In this document: in pieces, positions 21,941-32,942 of the stretch
Layout of the letters: each line of letters begins with the position of its first letter
How positions within the stretch are numbered: the first letter of the stretch is position 1
Source: Narthecium ossifragum
Lineage: Eukaryota > Streptophyta > Magnoliopsida > Dioscoreales > Nartheciaceae
NCBI GenBank assembly: GCA_963920575.1
Contig: OY986963.1
Span: forward strand, 7,168,896 to 7,232,895
Direction of reading: 5' to 3'
Length of the DNA stretch: 64,000 nucleotides
The notes under the pieces: model-generated
Told to the model about the DNA's origin: nothing
Databases searched by the model: none
What the model saw: the letters and a program-made list of their open reading frames with translations, nothing else
Position numbers and translations under genes: made by a program

Positions 21941-24900
21941 ATGGAGTACTACTACTACTCTAATAATAAGCTCCTCCTCCTCCTGATCAACAAACTCCTC
22001 CAATTCCAATCCTCTCTCTTACCACGTATACTACTACTGTTGATGCTAACCTCCTCGTTACTTATACTTCCCGCAGATGGTGGTACCGGTGCTTCGCTTT
22101 TGAGATCCCAGAGGAAGGTTCTTCTCCATTGGAAATCCTCTCTCAAAAGCCAAAGCCAGCAGCCCCTCCACTCATGGAGCATCCGAACTAATCCATGCAA
22201 CAACTGGACCGGGATTACCTGCAGTAGTAATTCAGGCCGGAAAGGAGCCATAACCAACATTACTCTCTCTGGACTCGGCCTCGCCGGAAGTCTCCATTCG
22301 CTCAACTTCTCGGCCTTCCCATCGCTCACCGTCATTGATCTCTCTTCCAATCGCCTCACTGGCCACGTTCCATCTGAGGTCAGCTCTCTACCCAATCTTA
22401 CCTCCCTGCTACTCTATGACAACAATCTCACGGGTCGAATTCCTCCCTCACTCGCTAACTTGACCAAGCTTAGCATCTTGGCGCTCGCCAACAACCAGAT
22501 ATCTGGCGCTATTCCTCATGAACTAGGAAACCTCGCTACTCTGAAAGAACTATTCCTCTATGGAAACAATCTTAGCGGATTCATCCCCGCATCGTTAGGT
22601 AATCTGACCAACCTAATATATCTGTCTCTCTATATAAATGATCTTTCAGGTCCTATGCCTCAAGAGCTAGGAATGCTTAGAAATCTTTTAGTACTAGATT
22701 TTTCCGACAACCTTTTGACTGGATATATCCCTCCAAGTTTCGGCTTCTTTTCCCGGCTCAATATATTATATCTATATGGAAATCAGATCTCTGGCACCAT
22801 TCCTCATGAACTTGGAAATCTCACTAGTCTGAATGAACTAATTCTTTATAAAAACAATCTTATTGGAGACATCCCCTCATCCTTAGGCAAGCTGACCAAC
22901 CTAACATATCTGTATCTCTATAGCAATCATCTTTCAGGTCCTCTTCCTCAAGAGCTAGGAAATCTCACTACTCTGATTGAGCTAAATCTTGCTGAGAACA
23001 AGCTCACTGGCAACATCCCTTCATCGTTCGGTAATTTAAAGAGCCTAAAACAATTCAAAACTTTTACAAACCAGCTTTCTGGACCTCTGCCTCAAGGCTT
23101 CTCAAACCTCACGGCCCATTTGGTTAGTCTAGATTTGAGTGGCAACCACCTGTCTGGGAACTTGCCTTCAGATATCTGCAAAGAAAGAGTGCTTCAGTGG
23201 CTTTCGATAAGCCACAACAGCTTCGATGGCCCAATCCCAAGTAGCCTGAGAAACTGTAGTAGCTTACGGACGGTGGCCCTGAATGGAAACCAATTCACTG
23301 GTGACGTTTCCCAAGACTTTGGAGTATATCCAGCTTTAGAATGGATGGGCTTATCAAATAATAAGTTGCATGGCGAACTCTCGCCTAACTGGGCAGGTTG
23401 CAAAAACCTCACTTTCCTTGATCTCTCTGGAAACTTGATCACTGGAACCATACCCCTAGAGCTAAGCAAGTCGCCTCAGTTGAATATCCTTGACCTTTCC
23501 AATAACCGGCTTGAAGGATTAATACCTCCGGAATTAGGCGACCTCCAATATCTGTTTAAGTTGACTCTAAGCAACAATGCATTCTCGGGACAATTGCCAA
23601 TGGAAATTGCAAAGCTGTCGAATCTAGAAATGCTGGATCTATCCAATAACAACTTGCTTGGTCCACTGCCGGTGCAAATCGGACAATGCTCAAAGTTACG
23701 CTTCTTGATGTTGAGAAACAATAGTATAAATGGGAGCATCCCATTTCAACTCGGCAATCTTGTGTATTTGCAAGTTTTACTTGATCTAAGCCAGAATCTA
23801 TTTGAAGGAGAGATTCCATCAGAACTTGGACATTTGGATGCGTTAGTAAAGTTGAATCTTTCTCGCAATAATCTGTCAGGTTCCATTCCATCTTCTTTCA
23901 AGAACTTGCTTAGCTTACAATCCATCGATCTATCATACAATGATCTTGAGGGTCCGTTGCCGGAGAGCCAATTCTTTCAAAATTCGTCCATAGAGTCATA
24001 TTTGCACAACAAAGATCTATGTGGCCAAGTCAAGGGTTTACGTCCCTGCATTCTACCTTTTACTCATGCAAATGAAGCAAGGAAGAGCCTCAAAATCATA
24101 CTCTCTGTCATTATCCCCCTTGTAGTAGGCATTCTTATATGCGGCATCGCTGCATTAGCCTATTTCAGTAAGAAGAGACGGAGAGAAGTAGCGGTCACTG
24201 AAAGTAGGGATGGCAATAGGGGAGAAATATTCTCAGTATTGAATTTTGATGGACGACTTGTATATGAAGATATAATTCAGGCAACAGAAAACTTTGATGA
24301 TAAACACTGCATTGGTGGCGGCGCATATGGGAATGTATACAAAGCTGTTCTGCCGACTGAAGAAATTGTCGCCGTGAAGAAGTTCAATTCGATAGAAGAA
24401 AACCCAGAGGACGAGAGACATTTCGTTAAAGAAATACAGGCGTTGTCACAAATTCGACATAGAAATGTTATAAGGTTTTATGGATTCTGTTCAGCTTCTC
24501 AATGCAAGTTTCTGATATATGAGTACATGGAGAAAGGAAGTTTAGCAGATGCTCTGAGTACTGAGGGCAGTGCCACAGAGCTGGATTGGATCAAGAGGTT
24601 GCACATCATCAGTGACATTGCAGATGCTATCTCCTATTTACACCATGACTGTGACCCACGGATACTTCATCGAGACATAAAAAGCAGCAACATTCTTCTG
24701 GATTCATCATACAAAGCTTGTCTCTCGGACTTCAGAACGAATAAACTGTTGAATCCTGGTTCATCTTATTGGACTTCAGGACTTGTTGGGACAAGAGGAT
24801 ACACTGCACCAGGTAAGAGTATCTATAGATCCGACACATTACTCGAATTCATATCTTCTTCTTTTTTTTCCCTCATTTTGTACATTTTGTTCCATGGCAG

Positions 24901-25262
24901 AGCTTGCTTACACAATGAGAGTCAATGAGAAATGTGACGTATATAGTTTTGGAGTTGTGATGCTTGAGGTGGCAATTGGAGTACACTCGGGCGACATTTT
25001 AGCTTCTCCAACGACAAACATCAATGAAGACACTTTGTTGAAGGATGTACTGGATCAACGTATTCCACTTCCTACAGCTCCTCAAGTTGTTGGTGAAATA
25101 ATAAACTTGGTCAAGCTAGCACTACATTGCTTGGATAAAAATCCAGAGGCCCGTCCTACAATGCGTGATGTATCTCAGGAATTATCTGTTGCAAGGACGC
25201 CAACCGAAGTGCAATCCATGGAAACAATTAGGTGGCTCCAGCTATTAAATGTCAATATGTAG
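21941..25262 (+). CDS. LRR receptor-like kinase, MIK2-like, 1077 aa
   Basis: Exon 1 is 21941-24812 and exon 2 is 24901-25262, with a GT-AG intron that restores the APE motif (GYTAPELAYTM). Layout: signal peptide (about 1-47, two Leu-rich runs), LRRNT with CNNWTGITC, about 23 plant-type LRRs (about 100-690), a TM helix (about 719-742) and a Ser/Thr kinase domain. The kinase keeps the Gly loop GGGAYG (792-797), Lys813 in VAVKK, and HRD (910-912). The activation-loop start is SDFRTNKL, not SDFG: residue 932 is Arg, one base change from Gly. The family perceives peptide or wall-derived signals at the plasma membrane. The DFG change may weaken or abolish catalysis. Decayed copies of its last exon at 10.5, 15.9 and 18.8 kb show a local tandem array. 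Length and introns are typical. Confidence 0.92.
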
Positions 25263-27268
25263 CTAAACATATATAACGTGGCTCAATCTCTTAAAATTTG
25301 CTGTGTGATAAATCTATATATCCAAGGCTCCCCTGCTTTGGATTAGTGGTTGTACTTTTGTTCATGGACAGATCTGGTGGTCTGTTACAATATATAGCTT
25401 TAAGAACTTTTGTCTGGTTTATGTATGACCATAGTCTCTGCATTATTCTCTTTGCTTCCTTTATAGTTCATTGCAATATATATATACACAATTCATATGT
25501 TCCTAAATGGATGTTTCATCTGTTGGAACTCAATGATTAGGAGGAACTTTGAGTCCACTCATGACAGTTGAGAGTGTGTTGTAATAATATTCAACTCTAT
25601 GGAATTCATCTCTTTAGCGACTGTTGGCTTTCATCACCTCTTATCAAGAACTCTTGATATATAGATTAACGCAACTTGAGTTTGATGGAGTAGCTAGTAC
25701 AGAGATGTACCACTTATTATCTACATAATAGTGACAAATTAATTAACAACAAACATTAATGTCTACAATACTTGATATCCCGGCGTTTTCCAATAAATTC
25801 AAGACTTAAATGACGCATCTATTGATGCATAATTAAGAGGATCAAGACTGTCGCTATCGTTTTAGCGGGTAACTCTCTTTCTCGCCGCCTTTAAAAGTCT
25901 TCTGTTTATTTTTATTTTTTTTCCCTGCAACGCCGCGAAAGCTACGGGAGGATTTGGCAACGGCTCTGGTGACCTTTAGCATCGGTTTAATTGGGTCGTC
26001 GTTAAACCTTTCTAATTAAATTCGCAGCCAACCATCCTTCGCTAAATTCCTCTCCCTCTTCCTCTCATTGGATCGATCACAACCCTGGTACTTAGTTGCA
26101 AGGTGGACGACGTACGCCTGCAACATCGCCATCGCCAATGTGAGACGTCTCCACTACTCTATTCCAGCTCTGGTAGATCTCCGGCATGACCTGTTTGAGG
26201 TAAAAACATCTATGCATTCTACTGTAATAGATCGTAGGTGCCCATAACGTGTTTGTTGTTTTGAGCCAATGAAATTTGCTTAGCTTTTCAAAGGAAAAAA
26301 AAACAACTTTTAATATATATATATATTAATATTTAACTTCATTATATGAACATTATATGAATAATATATACATATATTATTGAGATTAAAATAATATAAT
26401 GACTTTATTGAGATTAAAATAATGTTTACATAACTTTATTGAATATATTTTAATATGTTCACGGAGTGTATAGGAGATGCACCGCAGATGGGTGCATCGC
26501 GTGAAACGACCATTTTGGTCGTTTCATACGATGCATGATTTGGCTTAAAAAATGCATCACATAATTCATGCATTAGTTGATGCATTGTGAACCAAATACA
26601 GGATTATGAATCAGGGTGCGCGTGATGCACTCTGATTCATACCAACCAAACAGACCCTTAAGAAAAAATAACTGCATACATTGATTACATCATATCATAA
26701 TATGAATTATCTAAACCAAGTCGTCACATATATCCACATTGCTTTACTATTGTCTAAGAATATAATTAAGGCTAAATTTCACGGTATCTGTAAAATATGT
26801 TATTACAAATTTAGTACCTGAGCTTTTGATAATTACAAATTTGGTATCTCAAGTATCTTAACTTACCACCTTAGTACCTACCGTCAGCTGCCTTCCCTCA
26901 TGCCGGCTCCAGAGATGCCTCGACTCATCCTGGTTTGAACTTTGAAGAACTCGTCGTACCAACATGCATGCATACACCGGGTTAAGCTTAAAACTCCATT
27001 AATGGTGGAGGTGCAGCTTTCAAGCGTGGATGCTAGATGGCCGTCAGGCCACCGTGCGAATTTTCTTGCAGCACCAGAGGAATGAAGAGATCGAGATCAA
27101 GTATCACGAGCGTTCTTGATGGATTTTGAGCACCTGAGCTTCCCAAGCTTTGGATAGAAGGAGAAATGTTAGAGGCCGGGGAACGGGAAAGCCACTTTTA
27201 GCGGCGAAATTAGCTGCGCCAAGCAAAAACTGTCGCTAATAAGTTCAGCCGCCGCTAAAACTGTTAGG
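25263..27268. other. Intergenic, with one fold-back element
   Basis: 25263-25690 is the receptor-kinase 3' flank shared with 10917-12993. After that I see no coding signal. 26820-26890 (TTACAAATTTAGTACCTGAGC) resembles the end of a DNA transposon, without a partner. Copies of TTTTAGCGG near 25860 and 27200-27260 resemble CACTA-type subterminal motifs but are not delimited. Confidence 0.45.
26493..26535. repeat. 20-bp-stem fold-back
   Basis: 26493-26512 and 26516-26535 are inverted copies with two mismatches around a TTT loop. The surrounding 26480-26640 repeats GATGCA/TGCATC many times and ends in ACCAAACAGACCC, so it is probably the heart of a MITE. Confidence 0.7.
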
Positions 27269-27269
27269 T

Positions 27270-29135
27270 TTTTTTTTTTTTTTTTTTGCTAAATTGAGCC
27301 AAAAGGCTAGGTGTTACAACTCAGACTACATTACTCCAACGGCTTACGATCCCCGCACCGGGAGCCCCAAGTCTTGCCCGTCGTGCGAGATCATCCGCCA
27401 CCGCATTTGCCTCCCGTGGTACAAACATAAAAATCACTCTGCCCATTATGACAGCTAAGCTCCAAATTTTCCTAAGTATACCTTCCATACCTGCAATCCA
27501 CACCTCCCTCCCATTAATGAAGTTAACAGTAATCCTAGAGTCAGTCTCAATAATGACATCACGAATCCCCCGCGCAACCGCCTCTTGTAGTGGTCGGAGT
27601 ACCGCCAACAACTCAGCCTCATTGCTACTACATGCCTTGACCTTCTCAGATATGACCCATGTTGGTGCATGTCTCCCATCCTCCCAACATACCACTCCAA
27701 TACCGGCTTCCGAAGTCCCATAAGCCCACGAGCCGTCGGTTTGCAAAACAGAGCCTACCGGTCGCTGGATAACCGGATCCTGCTGAGTTCCTAGCTTCCA
27801 TCCTTTGCTACGCCAAAACACTTCTGCCATTTTCCGAATCCGACACCCCAAAGCTTCCGACAGGCAGCTGTTATTCCTCCAAATAAGCTCATTCCTTTCT
27901 TTCCAAAGAAACCAGAGACCATAGGCAACCACAGTTTTTATCCATCTCCTATGAACATTGGCAGATGATGATGATGCGAGTAAGGCCATAAGATCGTCAA
28001 ATCGCAGCCCAACTCCCAATGGCAGCAGGAACTCCCAAACCCGCCGTGGAAATGGGCATTCTTCAAGAATATGTCGGATAGATTCAGCATCTTCGCATCC
28101 ACGGGGGCACGAACCATCTGTAATGAGACCAATCCTTTGTAGAGAATCCCGGGTAGGCACTTTCATGTGAAGAATTTTCCATAAGAAATGTCTCACCCGC
28201 GGCCCAACCGGAGCCTTCGAGCAATTCACCCATACCTCATGTTGGATAAGCGAGGAAGCACTATGTTCTTTTGCCATCAACCAAGAATAAATGGAGCTAG
28301 ATTCAGGCTTCCCAGAACTGTTGAACACCCACCTAGCCTTATCCTTAGCCAAAGTTGTATCAATACTCACATCAAGGACTTGTTGCACCAAGGCTGGGTG
28401 GAAATGTTCGGCTACCTTCTCCATGCACCAGTCGCTATTGCTCATTAAGCTGCCTAGGCTTGCACCTTCCAAGGCACCCCCAACTCTCAACATTGTTGGC
28501 CGAGAAGAGAAAGGTCCTTCGCCGCACCACCAATCCTCCAAAGGATTTAAATTGCTGTTAGGAGCCGGTGTGAACAGCAGACCACCACGGATATCCCCAG
28601 AAGCCCGGCTAATAGCCTTCCAGAGAGGAGAACATGGACGCCTACAAACCGTCGGTGGTAGGGGTCCGCTCCAACCATATTTCTCTCTCGTCATGGCAGC
28701 CCATATCGAAGTCCGATCATCCATCAAGCTAGCCGCTCTCCGCATGTGCAACACTCTTTGCCACAACACGATGTCTCTAACACCAAGTCCACCCCACTCA
28801 ATAGGTCTACAAACGGTCTGCCAATTCACTCTTGATAGGGAACCGGCCTCTTTCCAAAGGAACATACGGAAGAAGGCCTCAAGCTGTCTTAGGAGAGAGA
28901 TAGGCACACATGAGGACATCATAGAATGTACAGGAATAGATTGGAGGACAGATTTGAGAAGAGTCACCCTGCCAGCTTCCGAAAGGAGTGCCGCCTTCCA
29001 TGATGAAATCTTGTGGATCACCTTGTTCAATAACTCTCTGAAGTCTGAGGCCTTCAACTTCTTACCGGATATAGGCGTGCCAAGGTATCGCCAGACTCCA
29101 TCCGCCTCAATCATCCCGAGGATTCTGCAAATTGC
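27270..29135 (-). mobile_element. 5'-truncated LINE with a long intact 3' frame
   Basis: A T-tract (27270-27287), then GCTAAATTGAGCCAAAAGGC, marks the 3' end. The coding strand is minus. About 600 codons are open from the end of RT through zf-RVT to RNase H, so this is the youngest LINE in the window. The 5' edge coincides with the TIR of the MULE at 29136, so whether the LINE was truncated on insertion or cut by the MULE is unclear. Confidence 0.85.
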
Positions 29136-29162
29136 AACTCCTCCATACCGAACCTTCATCAT
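27321..29162 (-). CDS. LINE pol 3' part: RT end, zf-RVT, RNase H
   Basis: The frame opens inside the TIR border sequence. It then reads RYLGTPISGKKLKASDF (end of the RT region), GGLGVRDIVLWQRVL, a zf-RVT block (KAPVGPRVRHFLWKILHMKVPT then C..GCEDAESIRHILEECPFP) and an RNase H domain. The RNase H shows VLQTDGSWAYG, NEAELLAVL and IIETDS, which supply the Asp-Glu-Asp metal ligands, ending FVPREANAVADDLAR. No frameshift or stop occurs over about 600 codons. The endonuclease and RT palm (YADD) are missing, so the copy is not autonomous. Confidence 0.85.
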   Translation of the reverse strand: MMKVRYGGVAICRILGMIEADGVWRYLGTPISGKKLKASDFRELLNKVIHKISSWKAALLSEAGRVTLLKSVLQSIPVHSMMSSCVPISLLRQLEAFFRMFLWKEAGSLSRVNWQTVCRPIEWGGLGVRDIVLWQRVLHMRRAASLMDDRTSIWAAMTREKYGWSGPLPPTVCRRPCSPLWKAISRASGDIRGGLLFTPAPNSNLNPLEDWWCGEGPFSSRPTMLRVGGALEGASLGSLMSNSDWCMEKVAEHFHPALVQQVLDVSIDTTLAKDKARWVFNSSGKPESSSIYSWLMAKEHSASSLIQHEVWVNCSKAPVGPRVRHFLWKILHMKVPTRDSLQRIGLITDGSCPRGCEDAESIRHILEECPFPRRVWEFLLPLGVGLRFDDLMALLASSSSANVHRRWIKTVVAYGLWFLWKERNELIWRNNSCLSEALGCRIRKMAEVFWRSKGWKLGTQQDPVIQRPVGSVLQTDGSWAYGTSEAGIGVVCWEDGRHAPTWVISEKVKACSSNEAELLAVLRPLQEAVARGIRDVIIETDSRITVNFINGREVWIAGMEGILRKIWSLAVIMGRVIFMFVPREANAVADDLARRARLGAPGAGIVSRWSNVV

Positions 29163-30020
29163 GACCGTCCGTTCCCATCGGACGGTCAGGATCTCCTATC
29201 GGGAGATAGTTCCCTTCATTTCTTCCCTACTCGCGGCGCCTCCTTCTCAGATCCCCGCCATCGATCATCTCCCCTTCTTCGCCATCACTGATCTCCACCG
29301 GCCGCAAGTGAGAATCCCCCCTTCCCCCCTCGAGCCTCGAGCGCGGCGCCGCCCTCTAGCTTCCACTACCGCCCGTCGGCTCCTCCAACCTCGCCGCTTC
29401 CCCCCTCGAGCTTCCACTACCGCCCTCGGCTTCTCCCTCTTGCTTCGCCATCGCTCGTCGATCTCTCCTTCTTTGGCATCACCGATCTCCATAGTCCCGC
29501 CTCGCCCCGCCGCCGACGTGTTGCCCCTTCCCCCCTCGAGCCTCGAGCGCGGCGCCGCCCTCGAGCTTCCACTACCGTCCTCGGCTTCTCCCTCTTGCTT
29601 CACGCTGTGAACCCCAAAACCCATCGCCAGATCACCGTCCACCCACCCTCGAACTTACTCCTGCGATCTCGGTGTGAACCCCAAAACCCATCTTCCTGTC
29701 GCAGCTCCTCCAACCTCGACCACAGCCGTTGCTTCTCCATCGACCATCGTCGCCCCCGGAAACCCCCGCGGCCGGCCAGCCCCCGACCATAGCTCGCTCC
29801 TCTCACCATGGATGATCCAGAGCCCTTCAAGAGGTGAGATAGAGCATGAATTTTAGCTAATTTTTCATCACTTTTTTTGTTCTCATGTGGATTTTAGTTG
29901 TTCATTCCTTGCTGGTCATCCATTTGTCTGATTCATAAAAATTCTTTTGTCTGATTCATAAAAATTCTTTGTGAATGGAATTCCTTGTGAATGGAATTCA
30001 TTTGTCTGATTAGTTGTTCA
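29136..30020 (+). repeat. Left TIR of MULE-1, with start exon at 29808-29833
   Basis: Inverted copy of 35640-36634. It is GC-rich in the outer 650 bases. A 26-bp exon (ATG at 29808, donor GT at 29834) lies in the conserved inner part, followed by AT-rich DNA with repeated TTGTCTGATTCATAAAAATTC. Confidence 0.88.
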
Positions 30021-30470
30021 TAAAAGATTGGGATATGGTATATTTAGTTGTTCATTTGTCTTTTGTCTGATTCATATATTTAGTTGTATGAATGAGTATT
30101 GTCCCAGTGTTTATTCTTTCATAAAAGATTGGTTATGTTGCATAAAGTTGATCAGATTGCATGTTTAGCTGTAGTATTTACCTCACTTTATAAAAGATTG
30201 GGATATTGTATGTTTAGTTGTGGTTCTGGAATCAGATTGCATGATATCATACTAGTATTTACCTCATTTTCGCCTTCGTTAATGAGCTTGTTTACTCAAA
30301 TTTCCATAAATATATTTCAGTATGTCAAATGTGGATGATATGATTACTATAAGATCTAGTCGCTACGAATTCAAAAATGATTATCCACCCTATTGGTGGC
30401 CAGATCCATATCGGTGAAATCACCATCGAAGGGGAGTTCCAACCTCAGTGGAGTTTCAGTCACCACGCCG

Positions 30471-30978
30471 ATGAGGGAAGATCACCTCTGTTACTGTGGA
30501 GTGAAGGCCACTCGCAGGACTTCGTGGACGCCATCAAATCCTGGAAGGAGATTCTTAGGCTGTGCAAACTATCAGGTGAGGAGATTTTTTAGCAGCTTAT
30601 TGATTTGTCAATCATTTCATTTTTTCCCTAAGCTGCTGGTTGTTACAACTAACTCAATCATTTCCCTTTTCCTTGTAGGATAGTGGTTGCAACTTCTTCA
30701 AATGGTTTGATACGGACATAGATGAGCGTGACAAAGATGCTGTTATCAAGGACTTGAGGGATAAGCTGCAAAAAATGGAGACAAGGTTGGATTCTTGTTA
30801 CGCAAAGGAGGAGATGGCCATGGTAGAGGTGCAAGCCATGAAGAGTTGCATGGATGATAAAGAAGAGTTAATTGCTACACTTGAGCTGCAGAATGGTCAA
30901 TTAAAGTCCAGAGTCAGAACATGTTTGATTGTTTTGGTGTTTTCTTGGATAGTTGGAATTTTGTTGTTATGTCCTTAG
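30471..30978 (+). CDS. GRF-type zinc-finger, coiled-coil, membrane protein in MULE-1
   Basis: Exons 30471-30575 and 30679-30978, joined by a GT-AG intron in phase 0, give 134 aa. The N-terminus is a plant zf-GRF motif: CYCGVKATRRTSWTPSNPGRRFLGCANYQ (CxC, then GRRFxxC), followed by GCNFFKWFD. A coiled coil follows (RDKLQKMETRL to LELQNGQLK), then a C-terminal hydrophobic helix (LIVLVFSWIVGILLL). Such GRF proteins are common in plant transposon-rich DNA. An upstream exon in the TIR (29808-29833) splices cleanly to 30321, but that reading ends at 30417, out of frame with the GRF. I therefore used the ATG just before the motif. Binding of nucleic acid is inferred from the family. Confidence 0.7.
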
Positions 30979-32942
30979 TTGTTTGGATACTAGGAATTTC
31001 TCTGCAATTAACCAATCAGAGATGGTGTCTTGAGTGTGTGTGTGTATATAGGAATTTCTCTGCATATAGGAAGCTTGTTTAGCATGCAGTGTCTAAATGT
31101 TGTCTTGCAATCACTGTGACATGAGATATGAAGTCCTTTTGTCTAACATCAAGTTTGATACAATGTTGTTATTTCCCTGGCTTGGCCTAAGCAAGTTCTA
31201 GGTAACATCACAGGTCACTTTGCTGCTTGTTCTATTGTATCTTATGAGGTAATTTTTTTGAGCAAGTTCTTGAGGATAATCAGGAGATACACCATAAAAT
31301 TGAAACTCCAGAATTGCCTCAATGGAGGTAATGATATATATTTACTCCTCTGTACTAAAATGTTGCTTTACAACATAGTTCCACAGTTCTAGTTAACAAA
31401 AAAAGGTCATCCTTTGGCAAGGAAAACATAAGTGGATGCCATCTTTATTGTAATTCTGGATACTAAGCACTGTCTACAGGTATGACTGACTCAATTGAAG
31501 ATGATAACTTTAATCACGGTACTCTTCCATAAATGATTCATGGAAGGCCTTGGAAGGCCTTGAGACGAGAGATGATGGCTGGTATTTTCTCTTCCTGTGG
31601 CAGTATTGTGCATCCTCCAGTGCCTGATACATAGCTCCTTTTGCCTTGTTGCAAAGCTGTTGAATGCATCCTCCAGTGCCTGCATCCAAAAAAAAAAATG
31701 GAGATCAGAGGAAATTGAAATGCCACCATGACTTACAGGGCAGAGACATCCGATAGCATCATTAACCTATTCATGCTAATGCTGCAAAGAAACCATAAAC
31801 AGTAAAAAATGCCACCATGACTTTGTAAAATAATTAAGATCATGCCTTGGGCTTTTAACCAAAGGCGTTTCAAAATGAACTAACTATATATTTAATAGCC
31901 ATTTGGTCCACTACAGGAATGCAGAAAAGTGATCTAATTATGATAGTAAAGCATAGAACTCACTGAAAGTATGCAATCAAAAGCTTGTCTCATCATGTTG
32001 AGTGATCTCTAGACAATTGAAGCGCTAGAGAAGACTAAATACGAATTCATATACGAACACCTATAAGAGGGCATTTCTCCTTTGAGTTCTGAAACTGCAG
32101 CTTGTCTCATCATGGGAAATAATAGTACCTGTCTGTACAACGAGGAATCACCCTGTGATTTGCTTAGTTCCACAACATATAAAGAAGGGCTGAGCGCAAA
32201 TACCAAATGTTCAGATGAGCAACAAGGATTAGAGATATATCAAGTAAAAATTGGGATCATTTGCAATACTTGGTAGGCCTGTAGATGGCACCAGGTTAAT
32301 ATGACAAAAACAGAAATGAACTCACAGAAATTGAGATTAGAGATATATCAAGTAAAAATTGGGATCATTTGCAATAATTTGAGCAGTTGCTACCTCTAGG
32401 AAAGCTATCGAATGCCCCAATAAGATCTATGGCTTCTTGAGATTTGACCACATCATATTTCCGATTGCCAATCTCACTGGTTAAATGGTTGCGATCCATG
32501 CTGCACATAACAATGAAAAGGAAAATGCTCACCGAAACAAGAATATCGTACCCTCCCCATCATCATGCTTTAGCAATGCGCTGTCCATTTTATCATGCTC
32601 TTCACCACTCTGGGTTATTTCACCTCCAACAAGACAGGAAGCCTGGCAGTTTGATTCCTTAACTTCCAGACTGCTGCTAATGCATTTGCTCTCAGCCTCC
32701 ATCTCTGACTTTGTACAAGAGCTCTGCACATAAAAGGGGGCACATCATTCAGCATGCGTGTAAGACCCTGAGTACAAATCAATCTGAATAGAATTCATTC
32801 ACCAAAGTCCCTCTCAATAAAGTCGTTAAAAATAAGAAAGATTGTGAACACAGAAACCACGAGTAAGCTTACCTGACTGTGGCTATATGCACCTGTAGCC
32901 CAACCGGGAATCAGATCAAGAAACTCCCATGCACCTGTAGCC
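30979..32942. other. MULE-1 interior without a clear gene
   Basis: This AT-rich interval holds two small direct repeats: GCATCCTCCAGTGCCTG (31609 and 31665) and a 45-bp repeat starting GAGATATATCAAGTAAA (32230 and 32336). Minus-strand stretches near 32529-32729 and 31600-31690 look like possible exons but I could not join them. 32878-32951 repeats a CACCTGTAGCCC unit twice. Confidence 0.45.

Noticed and set aside
28291..29610. Plus-strand 439-codon frame
   Set aside because: It is antisense to the LINE zf-RVT/RNase H frame and then runs into the MULE-1 TIR. There is no domain.
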